Assembly: GCF_005280585.1 (NCBI RefSeq)
Contig: NZ_SZVO01000003.1
Coordinates: forward strand, 462,247 to 526,246
Origin: Dyadobacter frigoris
Lineage (GTDB): Bacteria > Bacteroidota > Bacteroidia > Cytophagales > Spirosomataceae
Direction: 5' to 3'
Length of the DNA stretch: 64,000 nt
Shown: positions 26,922 to 37,162 of the stretch, one piece after another
Numbering within the stretch: position 1 is the first letter of the stretch
Layout of the letters: every line of letters begins with the position of its first letter
Notes under the pieces: model-generated
Seen by the model: the letters and a program-made list of their open reading frames with translations, nothing else
Databases searched by the model: none
What the model was told of the DNA's origin: nothing
Translations under genes and position numbers: made by a program

Positions 26922-28601
26922 TTAAAAATTCGGGTTTACCGTAGCAACGCCAGTTGAAGGATTCAGCACAGATTCATCTGCCGGAACATCCCAGTAATCA
27001 AGGAAGTTGTAGTTGATGGTAGCTTTTGTATTAACCACACCCGCTGTTGTAACGATAGTATTGTTGTAACTTCCACCGCCATTTGTGATGTCATAAGTCC
27101 ATCCCCATCTTCTGTTATCGTAGAATGACAATCCTTTGTAAACCAACGCAACTCTTCTTTCTTTAACAAGTTGCGTAAGCGCTCCAGCCAATGTTAATCC
27201 CGTTCCCGCAACAGGAGCAACACCTGCACCAAAGTAAGTTCTCACAGCATCAATATAACCAAGACCTGTTTCGATATTACCTAAGCGAATATTAGCCTCT
27301 GCAAGCATAAGTGCATTTTCTTCGTAGCTACCGGCAATGATAACTTCGTACGCGCCTACTGTTTTACTTCCATAAACATAAACTCCGGCTTGTCCTGCAC
27401 CACCATCAATCTGGTTGTAACGGGTCGTGTATGAGAAGTTATTTTTGTAGGTAGTTGCAGTACTGTAATTATTTGTAAACCTCTTGTCTCCAGCTGTAAA
27501 ATTCTGAATAAAGCGCTCCTGAACTTTGAAAGTAGAACTTGTATTTACACCCGTTGCCAATGAAGCCGCGGTACCGCCGGTAGCAGTAAACATGACATTA
27601 TTTGCAGAACTTCTTCCTGTAAATACGATATCACCCTTTTTGATACCGGCAGTAGCCAATGTTAAAACATTAGTCCAGTCAGCAGCAGTCATCGTGGTTG
27701 CCGATGATTTTGTGATTTTTGCATCAGGATTTCCGTTAACAAAAGGAGCAAGTTTGTTTACCACGATATTACGCGCCAACATTGTATTGATATTTCTTTT
27801 CCAAACATCCTTGCCTGGAATTCCACCATTTCCAACCTGGGTAAATTCAGGGATCAATTGTCCTAGAACCGCCTCGTAATCAGTTTGGCTGGAAATACCG
27901 TCAAGCGTAGTAGCTGTCAGTTTGAAATACTCTTCCGATTTGGCAAGGATCGCATCGTGTAATACATAATTACTGTTTGTTGTACCTGCCTCGTCAATGA
28001 TCAAACCAGCATAATATTGTGAGCCAATGGAAGCATATGCGTATCCTTTCCACCAGTAGCACCATGCTTTTACGGTAGCAATTCTTGAAGCTGCATCACC
28101 CGAAAACGGAATTTTATCAACCAGACTGAGAATTGTGTTACATGCATTATTAAGTGCATACATATTTAGCCACTGATAATAGATGGCATTGTTACCAGCA
28201 CCGGTAGCAGCTCGTGTATTGTAGGTTCTGATCAAACTGATGTTGGGTGAACCATTGGTTACTTTTGTTCCGTCGTCCAGAATGAAATAATTAGCTACAC
28301 CAATGGTTGCAACCTGGTTGTTGGATGCATCCGCTGAAACGTTGTCAGCCAAAAGCTCGCTATATCCCCAGGGTAAAGAAAAATAGCTGTTTCCAAGCCA
28401 GTTATCTCCGTTATAGAAACCGTTGATGTAAACACCTCCCTGAGCAAGAGATATCAAACCGGTTTCGGTATTTACATTGGCATCAATTGTCGGTGCGTTA
28501 GGGTTTCCAACGTCCAGTTTGTCTTTGCAGCTAAAACTTCCTAGCATAAGTGTTGCTGCAAAAATCGTTTGAACAAATCTATTTTTATTCCTGATTTTCA
28601 T
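26922..28601 (-). CDS. SusD/RagB-like outer-membrane lipoprotein, locus 2
   Basis: A 559-residue lipoprotein; the signal ends LGSFSC with the acylated cysteine near residue 25. N-terminal KDKLDVGNPNAPT and the helical TPR-like segments (for example CYWWKGYAYASIGSQYYAGL) fit RagB/SusD. The C-terminal part has LVKERRVALVYKGLSFYDNR and RRWGWTYDI, as in SusD proteins that end in a rigid beta-hairpin. It follows its SusC by 140 bases. No substrate can be assigned. Confidence 0.9.
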   Translation of the reverse strand: MKIRNKNRFVQTIFAATLMLGSFSCKDKLDVGNPNAPTIDANVNTETGLISLAQGGVYINGFYNGDNWLGNSYFSLPWGYSELLADNVSADASNNQVATIGVANYFILDDGTKVTNGSPNISLIRTYNTRAATGAGNNAIYYQWLNMYALNNACNTILSLVDKIPFSGDAASRIATVKAWCYWWKGYAYASIGSQYYAGLIIDEAGTTNSNYVLHDAILAKSEEYFKLTATTLDGISSQTDYEAVLGQLIPEFTQVGNGGIPGKDVWKRNINTMLARNIVVNKLAPFVNGNPDAKITKSSATTMTAADWTNVLTLATAGIKKGDIVFTGRSSANNVMFTATGGTAASLATGVNTSSTFKVQERFIQNFTAGDKRFTNNYSTATTYKNNFSYTTRYNQIDGGAGQAGVYVYGSKTVGAYEVIIAGSYEENALMLAEANIRLGNIETGLGYIDAVRTYFGAGVAPVAGTGLTLAGALTQLVKERRVALVYKGLSFYDNRRWGWTYDITNGGGSYNNTIVTTAGVVNTKATINYNFLDYWDVPADESVLNPSTGVATVNPNF

Positions 28602-28741
28602 TTTTTTAAATTTTAAAGTTTACAAATAGTAGTGAGCAATAAATCCGGCCACTACTGAATCCTGCGTTTTAAATTTTAGTAATGCTTCAGCGATTCTGCT
28701 GACATCATCTTCTATCGCCCCGAGCGGTCGTCCGCTACTTG

Positions 28742-31700
28742 TTAAAACCCAATATTCAACCCAACCTGATACGATTTTGTATTAGGCAAAGTACTATGAT
28801 CCACTCCTCTGTCGAAAGATGAGTTAACAGATCCAGAACTTACCTCAGGATCATATCCTGTGTATTTTGTAAACGTTAGAAGGTTTCTTCCTGTAAATAC
28901 AAGCTGACATCTGTTCAACTTAGGAATGTTGAAAAGTTTGGCAAGGTCAAGACCAAGCGAAACGTTTCTCAATCTCATGAAAGATGCATCTTCAAGGAAG
29001 TAATCTTTTGTAGCATTGTTACCTGCACCACTTGCACTACCCCAAAGCGCGTAGTATGCGCTACCATAGTAAGAAGAGAATGCGCCTGTTTTCCCGTTGA
29101 TTGTAACAGGTTTTTCAAAATCACCACTGATACCGTCACGATACATCCATTCTTTTGTCTGGTTGTAAAGATGGCTTTTGTAAACCCAGTCAAACTGGAA
29201 ACCAAGTGTCAGGAAATTTTTGTAAGTGAAAGAGTTGATAAACGAAGCGTTGAATTTTGGGTTTGGATTAGTCAAAGCATACGTTTCATTTGTAAACTGG
29301 ATTTGGTAATTGTCTTTTCTAACCACACGTCCGTCAAATACTTCGTAATTGCCTTCGTTAGCTGCTTCGATGTATCTTGTTCCGTCTTTTCTTTTGAAAT
29401 CAAGGCTTGTCAAAGCTTTGTAACCATAAAGCTGGCCAATTTGCTGACCACCTGTTAGCACTAAACCTGTACTTCCCGCATTCGATGTAAGGATGATATC
29501 CGCACCACCCGCAACCGCATCAATTTTTGAGATCTGATGTCCGAAGTTCGTTGTGAAATCCCATTTGAAAGTTTTAGAGCTGTAAACCGGTAAGTTCAAA
29601 GAGAACTGAACACCATTGGACGACATGTCGATTGCGTTAGTCAACTGGCCTGTTGAACCGTTTGATGGTGCTACACTTACAGTGTAAATTACATTAGCGC
29701 TTTTACGTTTCCAGTAAGTGAACGAACCGTTGATGTTGTTCAACCAGGGACTTCCTTCAATAGCGTTAAAGGTAAAATCTGTACCAAATTCAGTTTCTTT
29801 TGAAACTTCCACCTGTAAGTTTGAATTGTTAGCCGTAGTTGGAATTGTGTAGATCAACTGGCTTCCAAGGTTACGCTGACTTAAAACAGGATATCTGTCG
29901 AAAGCACCCGGCTGAATACCCGCTTCACCATATGCTGCTCTCAATTTGAAATAAGGAAGAATGTCAGTTAATCTGGTATTCTTGATAAATGAAAGTGGCA
30001 GAATGTGTCCGTCAAAGTGAGGGAATGTAAATGGTTTTGAACCACCACCGAAAGCAGAAGACCAGTCACTTCTGAAACCTGCTGTAATACCCCCGAAATC
30101 ACCGAAATCTACTTTTTGGTTTACTAAATAACCATAAGTAACAAATGGCTCTTTATAATCTCTGTCAACAGCCTGAGAAGACGTTGCAGACAAGTTAGTA
30201 GGAGGAGCAAGTGAAAGACCCAATCCGTAAGTATCGTACTCTTTGTACATTTTGTTACGATAATCGAACGAAACCTGAGTACTTGTCTGGATAGGAACTT
30301 TGATATGGAAATCTTTTTCGAAATCTGTTCTGATGTAAGCCGTTGCCAAAAAGTTCTGGAACGTCGAGCTGTATTGCCACTCATCAATTTCACCTAACAA
30401 ATCAGGAGCATAAGTTCCTACATAGTTGTCGTAGTATTGTGAGTTTGAGTTTTCAGACTGGTTTTTGTAAGTCCATCTTGAATTTTCAGTACGATAGTTG
30501 ATACCATATTTAGCGTCAAGTTCAAGGAATTTGTTGACGTTATAGTTGGCATCGAAGTTCTGGATAATATCGATTTTGTTATCAATGCTGCTTGCATAAG
30601 CCTGGCGGTAATAAGGGTTACCGGCGTTGATACTCAAAAAGTCAGCGGTTTGGTAGCCAGGGTAAGTTCCGTCCGCATTTTTTCTTGTCAAATCGAAGAA
30701 AGGAGACGTATTAAGAAAGCTAAAAACACCACCATTGCTACCCAGGGAATTTCCTTTGCCATAATCTTCACCACCAGCACCACCAAGACCTGGTACCAGG
30801 TCATTTTTTGTATACACCAATTGTGTGGTAGATCGGATTTTAAATCCTTTAAATAATTCAGTACCTACGTTTACAGTAAGGTTACTTCTGTCAACTGAAC
30901 CGTTTTTCATTACCGGGCTAACCGTGTGGTTATTTGCAGCCGAGATTGCAAAGTCACTTTTGTCTGATCCGCCTGAAAGGCTAAGGCTATTGTTCAAAGT
31001 TGTCCCTGTTTTGAATACTTGTTTGAAATGGTCATAATATTTCAAATTAGCATTGTAAGCCTTGTCAGCAATGTTCAACGGGTTTAACAATGCAAGACGC
31101 GCAGCCCCACCATTTGTATATGAGATACCTGAAATAGATCCAATGTCATTGTAATCAAGAACATTTCCTTTTGCATCTACAATATTGTTATTAGCATCAG
31201 TCAAATAAGGATGCAATTTTGCTTTGTGAACATCACCTGTGTTCAAAAAAGTGTTAGCAGAATAACTTGTTGAGAAGTTTACAGAAAGAGCACCTTTTTT
31301 ACCCTTTTTAGTAAAGATCTGAATTACCCCGTTTGCACCCTGTGCTCCATATATAGAAGCAGAAGCCGCACCCTGGATTACCTCAATTCTTTCAACATTA
31401 CTCAAATCAAGCGAGTTGATATCCGTAGAAGCAAGCTGAACCCCATCCACCATGATCAATGGTTTTGTACCACCTTGTACCGTATTAATACCGCGAAGTA
31501 CAATGTTTACAGGGTCACCCGGGTTACCTGATACAGATGATATCTGAGCACCCGGAATCTTACCGATCAACGCCTGGTCAATGGATGCAGTTGGTGTCTG
31601 TGGTAAATTTTTACCTGAAATACTTTCAACAGAAATACCAAGTTTCGCCTTTGTTGTTGCAACACCACTACCTGTTACCACAACTTCACTAAGCATACGC

Positions 31701-31996
31701 GCATCCGCAACAAGCTTCACATCCATAATGGCAGAATTTCCAAGCGGAACTTCCTGAGGCAGCATACCTACGAAACTAAAAACCAGTTTCCCCTTGGTAG
31801 GAGCCGAAATCTTGTAAGTTCCTTCGGTGTCTGTAGTTGTTCCCACATTTGTACCGCCTACCAGAATGTTAACACCAGGCAGTGGCGATCCGTCGTCAGC
31901 AGATGTTACAGTACCCGTAACTTGCCTGTCTTGAGCCCATAGAAGAGATGAGCATGAGCATACCCATAGGATGCTCAGTAGTAAAAATTTCTTCAT
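28742..31996 (-). CDS. SusC/RagA TonB-linked outer-membrane transporter, locus 2
   Basis: A 1084-residue receptor with a signal peptide (to about residue 21, LLWAQ). A carboxypeptidase-regulatory-like domain (about 25-105, VTGTVTSADDGSPLPGVNIL) follows, then a plug with KPLIMVDGVQLASTDIN and the signature ASIYGAQGANGVIQIFTKKG, then the barrel ending SYQVGLNIGF. There is no STN domain, so unlike locus 1 it is not wired to a FecR. A promoter of the Bacteroidota type sits just upstream. Confidence 0.95.
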   Translation of the reverse strand: MKKFLLLSILWVCSCSSLLWAQDRQVTGTVTSADDGSPLPGVNILVGGTNVGTTTDTEGTYKISAPTKGKLVFSFVGMLPQEVPLGNSAIMDVKLVADARMLSEVVVTGSGVATTKAKLGISVESISGKNLPQTPTASIDQALIGKIPGAQISSVSGNPGDPVNIVLRGINTVQGGTKPLIMVDGVQLASTDINSLDLSNVERIEVIQGAASASIYGAQGANGVIQIFTKKGKKGALSVNFSTSYSANTFLNTGDVHKAKLHPYLTDANNNIVDAKGNVLDYNDIGSISGISYTNGGAARLALLNPLNIADKAYNANLKYYDHFKQVFKTGTTLNNSLSLSGGSDKSDFAISAANNHTVSPVMKNGSVDRSNLTVNVGTELFKGFKIRSTTQLVYTKNDLVPGLGGAGGEDYGKGNSLGSNGGVFSFLNTSPFFDLTRKNADGTYPGYQTADFLSINAGNPYYRQAYASSIDNKIDIIQNFDANYNVNKFLELDAKYGINYRTENSRWTYKNQSENSNSQYYDNYVGTYAPDLLGEIDEWQYSSTFQNFLATAYIRTDFEKDFHIKVPIQTSTQVSFDYRNKMYKEYDTYGLGLSLAPPTNLSATSSQAVDRDYKEPFVTYGYLVNQKVDFGDFGGITAGFRSDWSSAFGGGSKPFTFPHFDGHILPLSFIKNTRLTDILPYFKLRAAYGEAGIQPGAFDRYPVLSQRNLGSQLIYTIPTTANNSNLQVEVSKETEFGTDFTFNAIEGSPWLNNINGSFTYWKRKSANVIYTVSVAPSNGSTGQLTNAIDMSSNGVQFSLNLPVYSSKTFKWDFTTNFGHQISKIDAVAGGADIILTSNAGSTGLVLTGGQQIGQLYGYKALTSLDFKRKDGTRYIEAANEGNYEVFDGRVVRKDNYQIQFTNETYALTNPNPKFNASFINSFTYKNFLTLGFQFDWVYKSHLYNQTKEWMYRDGISGDFEKPVTINGKTGAFSSYYGSAYYALWGSASGAGNNATKDYFLEDASFMRLRNVSLGLDLAKLFNIPKLNRCQLVFTGRNLLTFTKYTGYDPEVSSGSVNSSFDRGVDHSTLPNTKSYQVGLNIGF

Positions 31997-32662
31997 TCAA
32001 ATTAGTTAGTTAGGTAGAAATAATACTGCACTGAAAACCAAATTTAATTAAAGAAATAACTAATACAAGCTTCTTCGAAAAGGTTTTTTTTTAGAATATA
32101 ATTTGCCATAAGTGTCAAATCTGCAATATTTTATTTGCCAAATACCAAAATATTCATTATATACCAATAAATATCACTTAGGTGCAATAAACAAATGCGT
32201 ATTCACCCTGATTAGACATATTTTTTATTAGTATCTGACAATTAAATCGAAATTAAAAAAATTAAAATTTCTCATTAATTTTAGCGAAAAATAAAATTTC
32301 CGCAGAGAATCTATCTATTAGCTCACACCTATTGCAAAATTTTAAAAAAAAACGGCATTATGACTTATTCACAGTTATGTAGTATTTATTAGATTAGTGA
32401 CATAAAACGTTTTTTCATCATATCATAAAATTACTGATACATATGTAGAATTTCTAAAGACATTCCGACATATCCTATACGTTTAATAGGACGAAACAAT
32501 CTAAGTATACGCCAGATACATATCGAGAACATATTCGCAAAACAAAACAATCAACAGTATTTTTAATTCAGTCCTACCTTTTGATTTCTATGTTGTAAAA
32601 ATATTCTTCATTTGAATAATCAATCACATCATTACATATTTTAACCTTTTGTTTTGTCATCT
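31997..32662. other. Long AT-rich divergent intergenic region
   Basis: About 665 bases between locus-2 susC and the sugar isomerase gene. I see no coding potential and no RNA gene. It carries a good leftward promoter (32039-32068). The rest is AT-rich with no clear repeat; regulatory sites for both genes are likely here but cannot be read by eye. Confidence 0.5.
32039..32068 (-). promoter_or_regulatory. Putative promoter of locus-2 susC
   Basis: On the minus strand TTG (32066-32068), 19 bases, then TAAATTTG (32039-32046) fit the Bacteroidota -33/-7 consensus with ideal spacing. The -7 element lies about 43 bases before the susC ATG. Confidence 0.55.
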
Positions 32663-33526
32663 ATGAATAAAATATCGATTTATACAGGCGTAATATTTGC
32701 CTCCGCGCTCCTACACATTAATGTTATAGCTCAGTCGGGTAAGCCACTATACACAAAACCTGTCGCAGCCCAGGCTTATACTTTCCGATCAAGTTTTCCG
32801 AAAGGAATTGAAGCAACCCTCGATACAATTCAATCTCTTGGAATCACCGAATTGGAAGGCGGCCCACAAAAAGGCATGTCTACCGAAGAATTAAGAAAAC
32901 AGCTGGATAAAAGAAATATAAAAATGCCATCGATCGGAGCAGGCTATGAATCGCTGGTGAGTAATCCACAGGAAACTATTGATAATGCAAAAATCCTGGG
33001 AGCCAACTTTGTGATGGTCGCATGGATACCTCATGAAAAAAATAATTTTAATATTGAAACTGCAAAAAAAGCAGTCGCTGATTTTAACAAGGCAGGGAAA
33101 ATACTGAAAGAAAGCGGTATCACACTTTGTTATCATAACCATGGTTACGAATTTCTTCCTTATGAAAACGGAACACTGTTTGACTATATCGTAAAAAATA
33201 CAAATCCTGAATATGTTTCCTTTGAAATGGATTTGCTCTGGACCGCCTTTCCAGGCCAGGATCCGGTAGCGTTACTCAATAAATATGGAAATCGCTGGAA
33301 ACTGATGCACCTTAAAGATTTAAGAAAAGGTGTTAAAGGAGATAATACCGGAGGAACCCCGGTAGAAAATGATGTGGCACTTGGAACAGGGCAGATCAAT
33401 ATTCCGGCTATTTTAAAAGCTGCTAAAAAGGCAGGTATAAAACATTATTTTATTGAAGATGAAAGTCCTTCGTTCATGAAACAAGTGCCTCAAACTATTG
33501 CTTATATTAAAGGACTGAAGGAATAA
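32663..33526 (+). CDS. Exported sugar phosphate isomerase/epimerase-like TIM-barrel protein
   Basis: A 287-residue protein with a signal peptide (to about residue 24, VIAQ). The xylose-isomerase-like/AP-endonuclease-2 fold is shown by AAQAYTFRSSFPKGIEATLD, LGITELEGG (metal-binding Glu), CYHNHGYEF (His) and FEMDLLWT, and the C-terminal KHYFIEDESP. These enzymes isomerise or epimerise sugars, inositols or keto-sugars with a divalent metal. I start at the ATG at 32663; a TTG three codons earlier is unlikely. It is divergent from locus-2 SusCD. Exact substrate unknown. Confidence 0.88.
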   Translation: MNKISIYTGVIFASALLHINVIAQSGKPLYTKPVAAQAYTFRSSFPKGIEATLDTIQSLGITELEGGPQKGMSTEELRKQLDKRNIKMPSIGAGYESLVSNPQETIDNAKILGANFVMVAWIPHEKNNFNIETAKKAVADFNKAGKILKESGITLCYHNHGYEFLPYENGTLFDYIVKNTNPEYVSFEMDLLWTAFPGQDPVALLNKYGNRWKLMHLKDLRKGVKGDNTGGTPVENDVALGTGQINIPAILKAAKKAGIKHYFIEDESPSFMKQVPQTIAYIKGLKE

Positions 33527-33585
33527 CCTTTTGAATTTTCAAAACGGGTGTCCGCAAGCTTTTCTTTAAAGTAGCAGGTATAAAA

Positions 33586-33635
33586 AAAATCGAATGCCGT
33601 ATCAAGGTGAGCACTATGATACGGCATTCGATTTT
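33586..33635. terminator. Strong bidirectional terminator
   Basis: AAAATCGAATGCCGTATCA (33586-33604) and TGATACGGCATTCGATTTT (33617-33635) form a perfect 19-bp stem with a 12-base loop, and there is an A-run before and a T-run inside the arms. It separates the isomerase from the convergent T9SS cargo gene. Confidence 0.9.
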
Positions 33636-33651
33636 GTTATGTTGTTAGATT

Positions 33652-35694
33652 CTAATTGGCTTTAATAAAGCGAAGATGGGCGTTCTGATCGCCATGTAAC
33701 ACTTTCACAAAGTAATAACCTTGCCCAAGTTTACCAACATTGATGCGATACGAATTCTGGCCCTGTGTTATGTTGATATTGGAAGTGGACAATTTAATTC
33801 CCGCCATGTTATACAGTTCTATCCCACTGCTGCCCGAAGTTTTTGAAGTGAACTGAACATTGACAAAATCAACAGCCGGATTCGGAGAAACAAATGCTTC
33901 AGATAACAGATCGAATTTAGCGGAAATAATTCTGCTTTTCGTGAATGTGCCGTCATAATCGATTTGTTTTAATTGATAGTAATTGATTCCGGATTCAGGA
34001 TTTTCGTCCAGAAAATGATAATCGCCTATTCTTTGCTCCGTCAGCGCGACCTTTCCAATTGTCTGAGATGCGTTTAATTTACTGTCATTAAAACGAATAA
34101 TCTCAAATCCCTCACCGTTTTTCTCACTCAACACTTTCCAGGAAAGATCTATACCTTTTGAAACAGAAGTAGCCTGAAAACCTGCAACTTCAATTGGAAG
34201 CGGTACATTTAAAGCAAAAGCTTTTGCACTTACTGCCGAATTACACGAACCACCCTGTATCTGAAGCTCATAAACCCCGTCGGCCAGAGAAGAATAATTT
34301 ATTGTTGGACGGTTACTTTGCGGACTGACACTATTTTGGGCAATCATTGTACCTGCTTTCATGATTTTCCAGCTGATAGCATAAACTCCGTCACCGTCAA
34401 AAAGGAAATTGAGACTTTGATTTGTAACAGAAGCAATATCCTGCACCACAGGTCCGCGGTTACAATTTATATTAATCACAAAACTTTGAGAACTCACAGT
34501 GGAGGTACAATCACCACCTTGTATTTCAAGTGTATAAGTACCATTTACAATATTACCGAAAGTCAAAGCGGCTGTATTAGACGTAAGGGTTCCTGTTTTT
34601 CCGCTGGCTAATGATGTGCCTGCACTATTTTTTATGGCCCAGTTAAGAGAAGTAATACCGGTTCCTGCAAAATTTACACTTAGGCCGGTTGAGTTAATAT
34701 TTGTGATCGAAGAAATTGTCGGTCCGCCTGTACATGCAGGCGCTGTAACCGTGAAAGCCTGGCTGGTAACACTTGATGAACAATCGCCGCCTTCAATTTC
34801 CAACGTATAATTTCCCATATCGAGTGAGGCAAAAGACAGATCAACGGTGGTTGCATTTGATAAGGCACCCGTTGTACCTGATCTTACAGTGGTACCATTT
34901 GACTTAATTCTCCAGGTAACATTTGGGATATTAGTTCCGGCAAAAGAAAAGCGAAGTGATGTTTTTGTAATATTTGAAATGCCTTGCAAAGTTGGGCCGG
35001 ATGTGCAGGCCGGCGTTGTTGTAATGAGCGTAGCAGGCAACGGCTCGTTTTTCCAGAAACAGCTGTTTATTTCCTCATGATTTAATGTAAAACCCATGTC
35101 AGGGTTCATATAACTTCCATTTTCACCATCAATAGTCTGGTGAATCAATGCCATACTCAATCCATCAAAATTGACAGGATTTCCTTCACGTTGCAAGTTA
35201 ACTCTCAGGCGGCCATTAATGATTCTTGCATACTGCCTAGATATTACACGATCTCCACCGATGTAGTCACCCAGGAAAAGTTTGTCTGTTATGGGCTTAT
35301 TATTGCAGCGAATTACATTCCCTATCTGGGGCTGAAGATAGCCATTTGATATGGTGCTCGGATCTTCTTCATTAACACAGCTATTAATTAGATTAGTAGC
35401 CTGATCTGGTGGAAAAACACGGATGCCATCTTTATAGACATTATATAGAACCTGACTATTATTGTGAACCTTGGCAGGATTATTCTCCTTCCTGATGTAA
35501 ACCCGATTTTCAAAAATAACAGTCCAGACTTTTTCATGATTATCCTCCCCCAGCAATTCTCCATCAGTCCAAATTCTCCCACCGCAGCTTACTTGCACTG
35601 CGGCTACCCGGTTTGATTGCAGGCTGTCATAAGGTGTTGCCGCCACCAACGAAAAAAACGCACATACATAAAATAATTTTTGTAAAAATTTCAT
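33652..35694 (-). CDS. Secreted T9SS cargo protein with Ig-like repeats and type A sorting domain
   Basis: A 680-residue protein with a signal peptide (MKFLQKLFYVCAFFSLVAA). The N-terminal ~230 residues are unassigned. Then three repeats of about 85 residues each begin with C-x-x-GP and end in TLEI(E/Q)GGDC or LQIQGGSC (about residues 235-495), and look like SprB/Ig-like beta modules. A domain with VAGFQATSVSKGIDLSWKVL follows. The last ~80 residues, with AFVSPNPAVDFVNVQF and GQGYYFVKVLHGD, are the type A sorting domain that sends proteins through the type IX system. The ATG at 35694 is chosen. Function is probably surface adhesion or binding, inferred. Confidence 0.85.
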   Translation of the reverse strand: MKFLQKLFYVCAFFSLVAATPYDSLQSNRVAAVQVSCGGRIWTDGELLGEDNHEKVWTVIFENRVYIRKENNPAKVHNNSQVLYNVYKDGIRVFPPDQATNLINSCVNEEDPSTISNGYLQPQIGNVIRCNNKPITDKLFLGDYIGGDRVISRQYARIINGRLRVNLQREGNPVNFDGLSMALIHQTIDGENGSYMNPDMGFTLNHEEINSCFWKNEPLPATLITTTPACTSGPTLQGISNITKTSLRFSFAGTNIPNVTWRIKSNGTTVRSGTTGALSNATTVDLSFASLDMGNYTLEIEGGDCSSSVTSQAFTVTAPACTGGPTISSITNINSTGLSVNFAGTGITSLNWAIKNSAGTSLASGKTGTLTSNTAALTFGNIVNGTYTLEIQGGDCTSTVSSQSFVININCNRGPVVQDIASVTNQSLNFLFDGDGVYAISWKIMKAGTMIAQNSVSPQSNRPTINYSSLADGVYELQIQGGSCNSAVSAKAFALNVPLPIEVAGFQATSVSKGIDLSWKVLSEKNGEGFEIIRFNDSKLNASQTIGKVALTEQRIGDYHFLDENPESGINYYQLKQIDYDGTFTKSRIISAKFDLLSEAFVSPNPAVDFVNVQFTSKTSGSSGIELYNMAGIKLSTSNINITQGQNSYRINVGKLGQGYYFVKVLHGDQNAHLRFIKAN

Positions 35695-36112
35695 AGTCAA
35701 ATTAGTGGGAGTTGATAAGTAAAAAAATTAACACAATAAGTTTAAATCAGCTTTCGCTGACGTATGGAAATTGAAAACTGAAATTTCAGGAAATACAGAA
35801 TTGGACAACATTTGTTAAAAATGTCATTATCAATTCGATACATTAAAACAGGCTAAGCTGTCCTTTGGAGGGATTTATAAAAGCAAATATAAAACTATAT
35901 GTTAAAATACAATAGAATGTATTCTACAATATACTAGTATACTTTCTACCAGACTCATGTTACAAGCACTAATAGCGCCTGTAACATTATAAAAAATTAG
36001 TTTAATATACTCTAACAGAGGACTTAATATATCTCAAGACCTTTGAGAAACACCGAGGGGACAAAATATGAATTTGGAAATTTTTTATTTTTTCGATCTG
36101 AATCTAACTCAT
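35695..36112. other. AT-rich intergenic region
   Basis: About 420 bases between the T9SS cargo gene and the SGNH-like gene upstream of it. No gene seen. It contains one promoter-like pair for the cargo gene (35884-35912); the rest shows nothing I can support. Confidence 0.5.
35884..35912 (-). promoter_or_regulatory. Putative promoter of the T9SS cargo gene
   Basis: On the minus strand TTG (35910-35912), 18 bases, then TATATTTG (35884-35891) fit the Bacteroidota consensus. It would give a long 5' leader of about 180 bases. Confidence 0.35.
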
Positions 36113-37159
36113 TTACTCTTCACTCCATTGCTTAACCAACTCATTGGTTTTTTGGAGCCAGTAACGCTTGCCCGCAACGTTCCAGTGGCCATCGCTTTTA
36201 TGGAACCACTCCGGATGCTTTCGGATCGTTGCCTGCACTGAAATTATGGGCGTTTGTAACAGAGGGTTGTTTTCAACAAGAGAAATCTGATTGTTATGCT
36301 CAAATCTGTCGTTTTCGCAGACTGTTACTTTATTGGGGATAAGGCAAAAATAAACTTCGGCGAAACCCCGGCCTTTATAGTAATTTCTAATTGTGTTGAT
36401 GTGTGTTACAACAGAATCGACAGAGGCCGGTGTAATTTCATGAAACGGAGAAAGAACGCTTTTTTTATCTGCTTCAACACTATAAAAAAGATATTGATGA
36501 TTTCTCGAAATGATTGCACCGGTATGTGTACGATCAAACCAGGTGAGCATTATACTGGATTTCAGTTCTTTTAGCTTCAAAAACGCATTAAAATTAAATA
36601 AAAGAAATTCTATCCGCTGATTAATTTGATCGCCAAATTTATCCCACCAGAAAGAACTCCCGGCTCCTGAGTTTGCCACTTCCGTTTTATAGGTATCACC
36701 TTTAATCTGGAAACCTCTTTTGATATATAATGCTTCGTATTCTTTTAATAATCGTTCCTGAATGGTCCTTTCAATGATTTCTACTACCAAAATAGATTTT
36801 TTGGCAGTATCCAGTTTTACAGTATCGACATTAACGCCCATCCAGATATGGTAGTTTTTAGCTCCCGCATAATAACTTGTATCCATTGGTGTAAAGCTAT
36901 CGCCAATCGTATATAAATCAACATCATTGTACTTTACTTTGGGTTTATCGGATTCAACCAAAGACGTATTTTTTGCAAAATCCACTTCTTTAAATTTCAA
37001 CAAATTAGAAGTATTGTACAGGTCACCAAAGCGGTATTGATCCGGAATCAGGCCTTTGGCAGCGATTTTACGCTGAATTGCAGGTGAAAGACTTACAACG
37101 AATATTATTCCGGAAACGAATAATAATGAATATCGGATCAACTTATTAATATATCCCAT
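36113..37159 (-). CDS. AlgX/AlgJ-like SGNH-fold protein partnered with an MBOAT acyltransferase
   Basis: A 348-residue protein with one N-terminal membrane helix (about 8-28, LIRYSLLFVSGIIFVVSLS). YTIGDSFTPMD (about 83-93) resembles the GDS block with the nucleophile serine, and SDGHWNVAGKRYW near the C-terminus supplies the Asp-x-x-His-like pair of SGNH esterases and AlgX. Such proteins transfer or remove acetyl groups on exported polysaccharides, working with an MBOAT membrane protein. The MBOAT gene ends 3 bases upstream. I infer exopolysaccharide O-acetylation; the polymer is unknown, and the upstream partner is interrupted. Confidence 0.75.
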   Translation of the reverse strand: MGYINKLIRYSLLFVSGIIFVVSLSPAIQRKIAAKGLIPDQYRFGDLYNTSNLLKFKEVDFAKNTSLVESDKPKVKYNDVDLYTIGDSFTPMDTSYYAGAKNYHIWMGVNVDTVKLDTAKKSILVVEIIERTIQERLLKEYEALYIKRGFQIKGDTYKTEVANSGAGSSFWWDKFGDQINQRIEFLLFNFNAFLKLKELKSSIMLTWFDRTHTGAIISRNHQYLFYSVEADKKSVLSPFHEITPASVDSVVTHINTIRNYYKGRGFAEVYFCLIPNKVTVCENDRFEHNNQISLVENNPLLQTPIISVQATIRKHPEWFHKSDGHWNVAGKRYWLQKTNELVKQWSEE

Positions 37160-37162
37160 GGC

